From contig CAMCOJ010000021.1 of assembly GCA_945876405.1 (NCBI GenBank), positions 1 through 14,071 of the forward strand: 14,071 nucleotides of DNA, given 5' to 3'. The position numbers and the translations under genes are program-made. Origin of the DNA: an uncultured Ruminococcus sp. GTDB lineage: Bacteria > Bacillota > Clostridia > Oscillospirales > Ruminococcaceae. The notes under the pieces were generated by a model. That model was not told where the DNA came from. It saw only the letters and a list, made by a program, of their open reading frames with translations, and did no database searches. Numbering within the stretch: the stretch's first letter is position 1; the number at the start of each line of letters is the position of its first letter. Positions 12,565 to 14,071 of the stretch are shown in pieces.

Positions 12565-13707
12565 ATGAACAGAGCCGGCGAATTCGTAACAAACCTCAGC
12601 GGTGATTCAAGCTATTCAAGCTTCAAGCCAAATCCTTTGCCGCCCGAACCGGCACTTGTAATAGACAGTAATATGGTTTCAAAGCTCGTTAATGCCAACC
12701 GCGAATTGGTAAAGCTGGATACAGCTGCCCGATTTATTCCTAACACCGACCTTTTTATTTCCATGTATGTCAGGAAAGAGGCTCTCATTTCCTCACAGAT
12801 TGAAGGAACACAATGTACTCTTGACGAAGTATTAGACCCGGAAATCGACACAAACAGTAATCTTGATGTAGCCGATGTCATTAACTACGTTCACGCAACA
12901 AATTATTCGCTTGAACGCCTGAAAACGCTGCCGCTATGTTGTCGTCTCCTTCGTGAGATTCACAGTGAACTTATGCAAGGTGTAAGAGGTCAGGAAAAAA
13001 ATCCCGGAGAATTCCGTGCTTCTCAGAATTGGATTGGTCCTGCAAACTGCTCGTTAAAGGATGCAAGATATATCCCGCCAAACAAGGATGATATGATAGC
13101 AGCTATGTCCGATCTGGAAAAATTCATGAATGAGAATGAGGATTATGACGCTCTGATACGAATTGCTCTCATTCACTACCAGTTTGAAACCATTCACCCA
13201 TTTCTTGACGGAAACGGGAGAATCGGCAGACTAATGATCCTGCTTTATCTTATGGAGCAAAAGCTGCTTTCCTATCCCGTTATATATATTTCATATTTTC
13301 TGAAAAAAAACCAGATCGAATACTATGACAGAATATCCGAGGTCAGACGTTCTGGTAATTATGAGCAGTGGGTCATATTCTTCCTTGAAGCAGTTTCAGC
13401 TGCTGCAAAGGATTCTCTTGCGACCATAGAACAATTATCTGCACTGCATGATAAAAATATTGATCTTCTGCCTAAAACAAACCGAAAAAAAGATAATGTC
13501 AGAATTCTTTTTGACTATATAGAAAAGTATCCTATAATTGACATAAGGCATACATCTCAGGAACTTGATGTCAGCTTCAATACGGTCTCAAATGCGATAC
13601 GCAAATTGCAGGAACTCGGTATTCTGACAGAAACCACAAACTCTGCAAGGAACAAGGTATTTGCTTATTCTGAATACTTGGATATCCTCAAAAAAGATAC
13701 AAACTGA
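12565..13707 (+). CDS. Class II Fic protein AMP-transferase with C-terminal winged helix
   Basis: A 380-aa cytoplasmic protein of the Fic family, enzymes that usually transfer AMP from ATP to a hydroxyl side chain of a target protein. The catalytic loop HPFLDGNGRIGR (211-222) is intact, including His211, Asp215 and both Arg. An N-terminal inhibitory helix carries SSQIEG (S76-x-x-x-E80-G81), the class II motif whose Glu blocks ATP placement, so the enzyme is self-inhibited. Residues about 308-370 form a winged helix (TSQELDVSFNTVSNAIRKLQELGIL), as in the SoFic-type architecture. The start at 12565 is fixed by GGGAGG upstream. No separate antitoxin gene is present, consistent with class II. It probably binds DNA through the winged helix and may control its own promoter. 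The target protein is unknown. Confidence 0.94.
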   Translation: MNRAGEFVTNLSGDSSYSSFKPNPLPPEPALVIDSNMVSKLVNANRELVKLDTAARFIPNTDLFISMYVRKEALISSQIEGTQCTLDEVLDPEIDTNSNLDVADVINYVHATNYSLERLKTLPLCCRLLREIHSELMQGVRGQEKNPGEFRASQNWIGPANCSLKDARYIPPNKDDMIAAMSDLEKFMNENEDYDALIRIALIHYQFETIHPFLDGNGRIGRLMILLYLMEQKLLSYPVIYISYFLKKNQIEYYDRISEVRRSGNYEQWVIFFLEAVSAAAKDSLATIEQLSALHDKNIDLLPKTNRKKDNVRILFDYIEKYPIIDIRHTSQELDVSFNTVSNAIRKLQELGILTETTNSARNKVFAYSEYLDILKKDTN

Positions 13708-13714
13708 TCCGTTC

Positions 13715-13876
13715 TTATTCCATTACAGAACAGTGTTCAGCCGATTTACTTACGTTCTGTTCTCCGCTGTCCCGAATATCCGCATAAATATTGACGGCAA
13801 TGGCTGCGATAATAATGACAACTATGGTAACGCCATATCTGAATGACCTGTTATGTAAGCGTAAAATACAACGTGT
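13715..13876 (-). pseudogene. Possible remnant of a small membrane peptide
   Basis: On the minus strand 53 codons are open between stops. They encode a basic stretch, then a clean hydrophobic segment (YGVTIVVIIIAAIAVNIYAD), then a polar Ser/Glu tail ending in a stop at 13715-13717. This is the layout of a single-span membrane peptide. There is no ATG, GTG or TTG in frame at the left end and no ribosome site, so if coding it has lost its start. It could also be chance. Confidence 0.3.
13725..13760. repeat. 7-bp inverted repeat after fic
   Basis: ACAGAAC (13725-13731) and GTTCTGT (13754-13760) are perfect complements 22 bp apart. No T run follows on either strand, so it is not a convincing terminator. 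No better terminator for fic is seen before 13890. Confidence 0.3.
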
Positions 13877-13897
13877 CTATCCAAGTTTTTTATGAAA

Positions 13898-13906
13898 TGA
13901 TATAAT
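13898..13906 (+). promoter_or_regulatory. Extended -10 element at the right end
   Basis: TGATATAAT is a perfect extended -10. The -35 position (13878-13883, TATCCA) is poor. A start near 13913 would fall at the first base of the hairpin cluster that follows, suggesting it drives that RNA. Confidence 0.5.
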
Positions 13907-13910
13907 AAGT

Positions 13911-14012
13911 GTTAACAATAACTGCAGTCGATGCAGTTGCTGTTAACGCTTTCGATTTTGTGGGCATTCAAGTTAACTGTGTCGCCGTTAGGCGATATTA
14001 ACCCGGTCTTTT
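13911..14012 (+). ncRNA. Candidate structured RNA or 5' leader, identity unknown
   Basis: Two consecutive hairpins follow a promoter-like element. In the first, GTTAACA (13911-13917) pairs with TGTTAAC (13941-13947), a 2x2 internal loop intervenes, and AACTGCA pairs with TGCAGTT around GTCGA (13927-13931). In the second, TCGCC (13982-13986) pairs with GGCGA (13991-13995) around GTTA, enclosed by GTTAA and TTAAC. A stretch of T (about 14009-14014) lies beyond. No known riboswitch or RNA family core is recognised. No open frame follows before the window ends, so it may be a leader of a gene outside the window, a small RNA, or repeated DNA. Confidence 0.35.
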
Positions 14013-14071
14013 TTATGCGGAGTTTTTGGCTTTTCTGCCAGGTTGTCATAATCTCGGTATGATTCAACCTT

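Noticed and set aside
13661..13846. 61-codon + strand frame overlapping the end of fic
   Set aside because: It begins inside fic in another frame without a ribosome site; the Asp/Asn/Gly run at its end is low complexity.
13911..14071. Known c-di-GMP (GEMM), T-box or other common riboswitch
   Set aside because: None of the conserved cores of these families can be found in the sequence.

Overview
The window looks like chromosomal DNA from a gut or rumen Firmicute, most likely a Ruminococcus-type member of the Oscillospiraceae. This is inferred from moderate-to-low GC, A/G-rich Shine-Dalgarno sites, consensus sigma-A promoters, an HPr-like protein without its active-site histidine, large multidomain GGDEF/EAL proteins, and a CAP-domain protein with a Thr/Pro/Glu linker. 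Bases 1-42 are not biological: they are an Illumina Nextera i7 index plus the Tn5 transposon-end adapter left on the contig end. The first gene is therefore cut by the contig edge.

Layout. (a) 43-1676, visibly AT-richer than the rest: the end of an unknown gene, a 33-codon small ORF, and a membrane-anchored extracytoplasmic protein of unknown function, all on the + strand. (b) 1722-8951, a cyclic-di-GMP block. A minus-strand operon of a family-1 solute-binding lipoprotein and a dCache-HAMP-PAS-GGDEF-EAL membrane enzyme is divergent from a soluble PAS-GGDEF-EAL-PAS protein whose GGDEF site is degenerate and whose EAL site is intact. The 258-bp divergent region carries a good promoter for each side and two palindromes. 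(c) 8997-9836 (-): an exported CAP/YkwD-like protein that shares a bidirectional terminator with the EAL gene. (d) 10057-10220 (+): a tRNA-Trp(CCA) with a near-ideal promoter and its own terminator. (e) 10271-11977 (-): a MATE transporter and, upstream, a Crh-like HPr paralogue, separated by an intrinsic terminator that lies just before the MATE start. (f) 11978-12564: a long control region with a radical-SAM (SplB-like) gene remnant and repeated TGAAATAA boxes. (g) 12565-13707 (+): a class II Fic AMP-transferase with a C-terminal winged helix. (h) 13708-14071: no confident gene; a membrane-peptide remnant, a promoter and an unexplained set of RNA hairpins at the edge.

How the parts may work together. 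The lipoprotein and the dCache enzyme probably form an extracellular nutrient sensor that sets c-di-GMP, with the divergent EAL protein as a likely opposing phosphodiesterase; no ABC permease or ATPase is present. In the other half, the same TGAAATAA box sits inside the -35/-10 spacer of both the Crh-like gene and the fic gene, which suggests shared repression, possibly by the Fic protein's own winged helix. Both ideas are inference from sequence.
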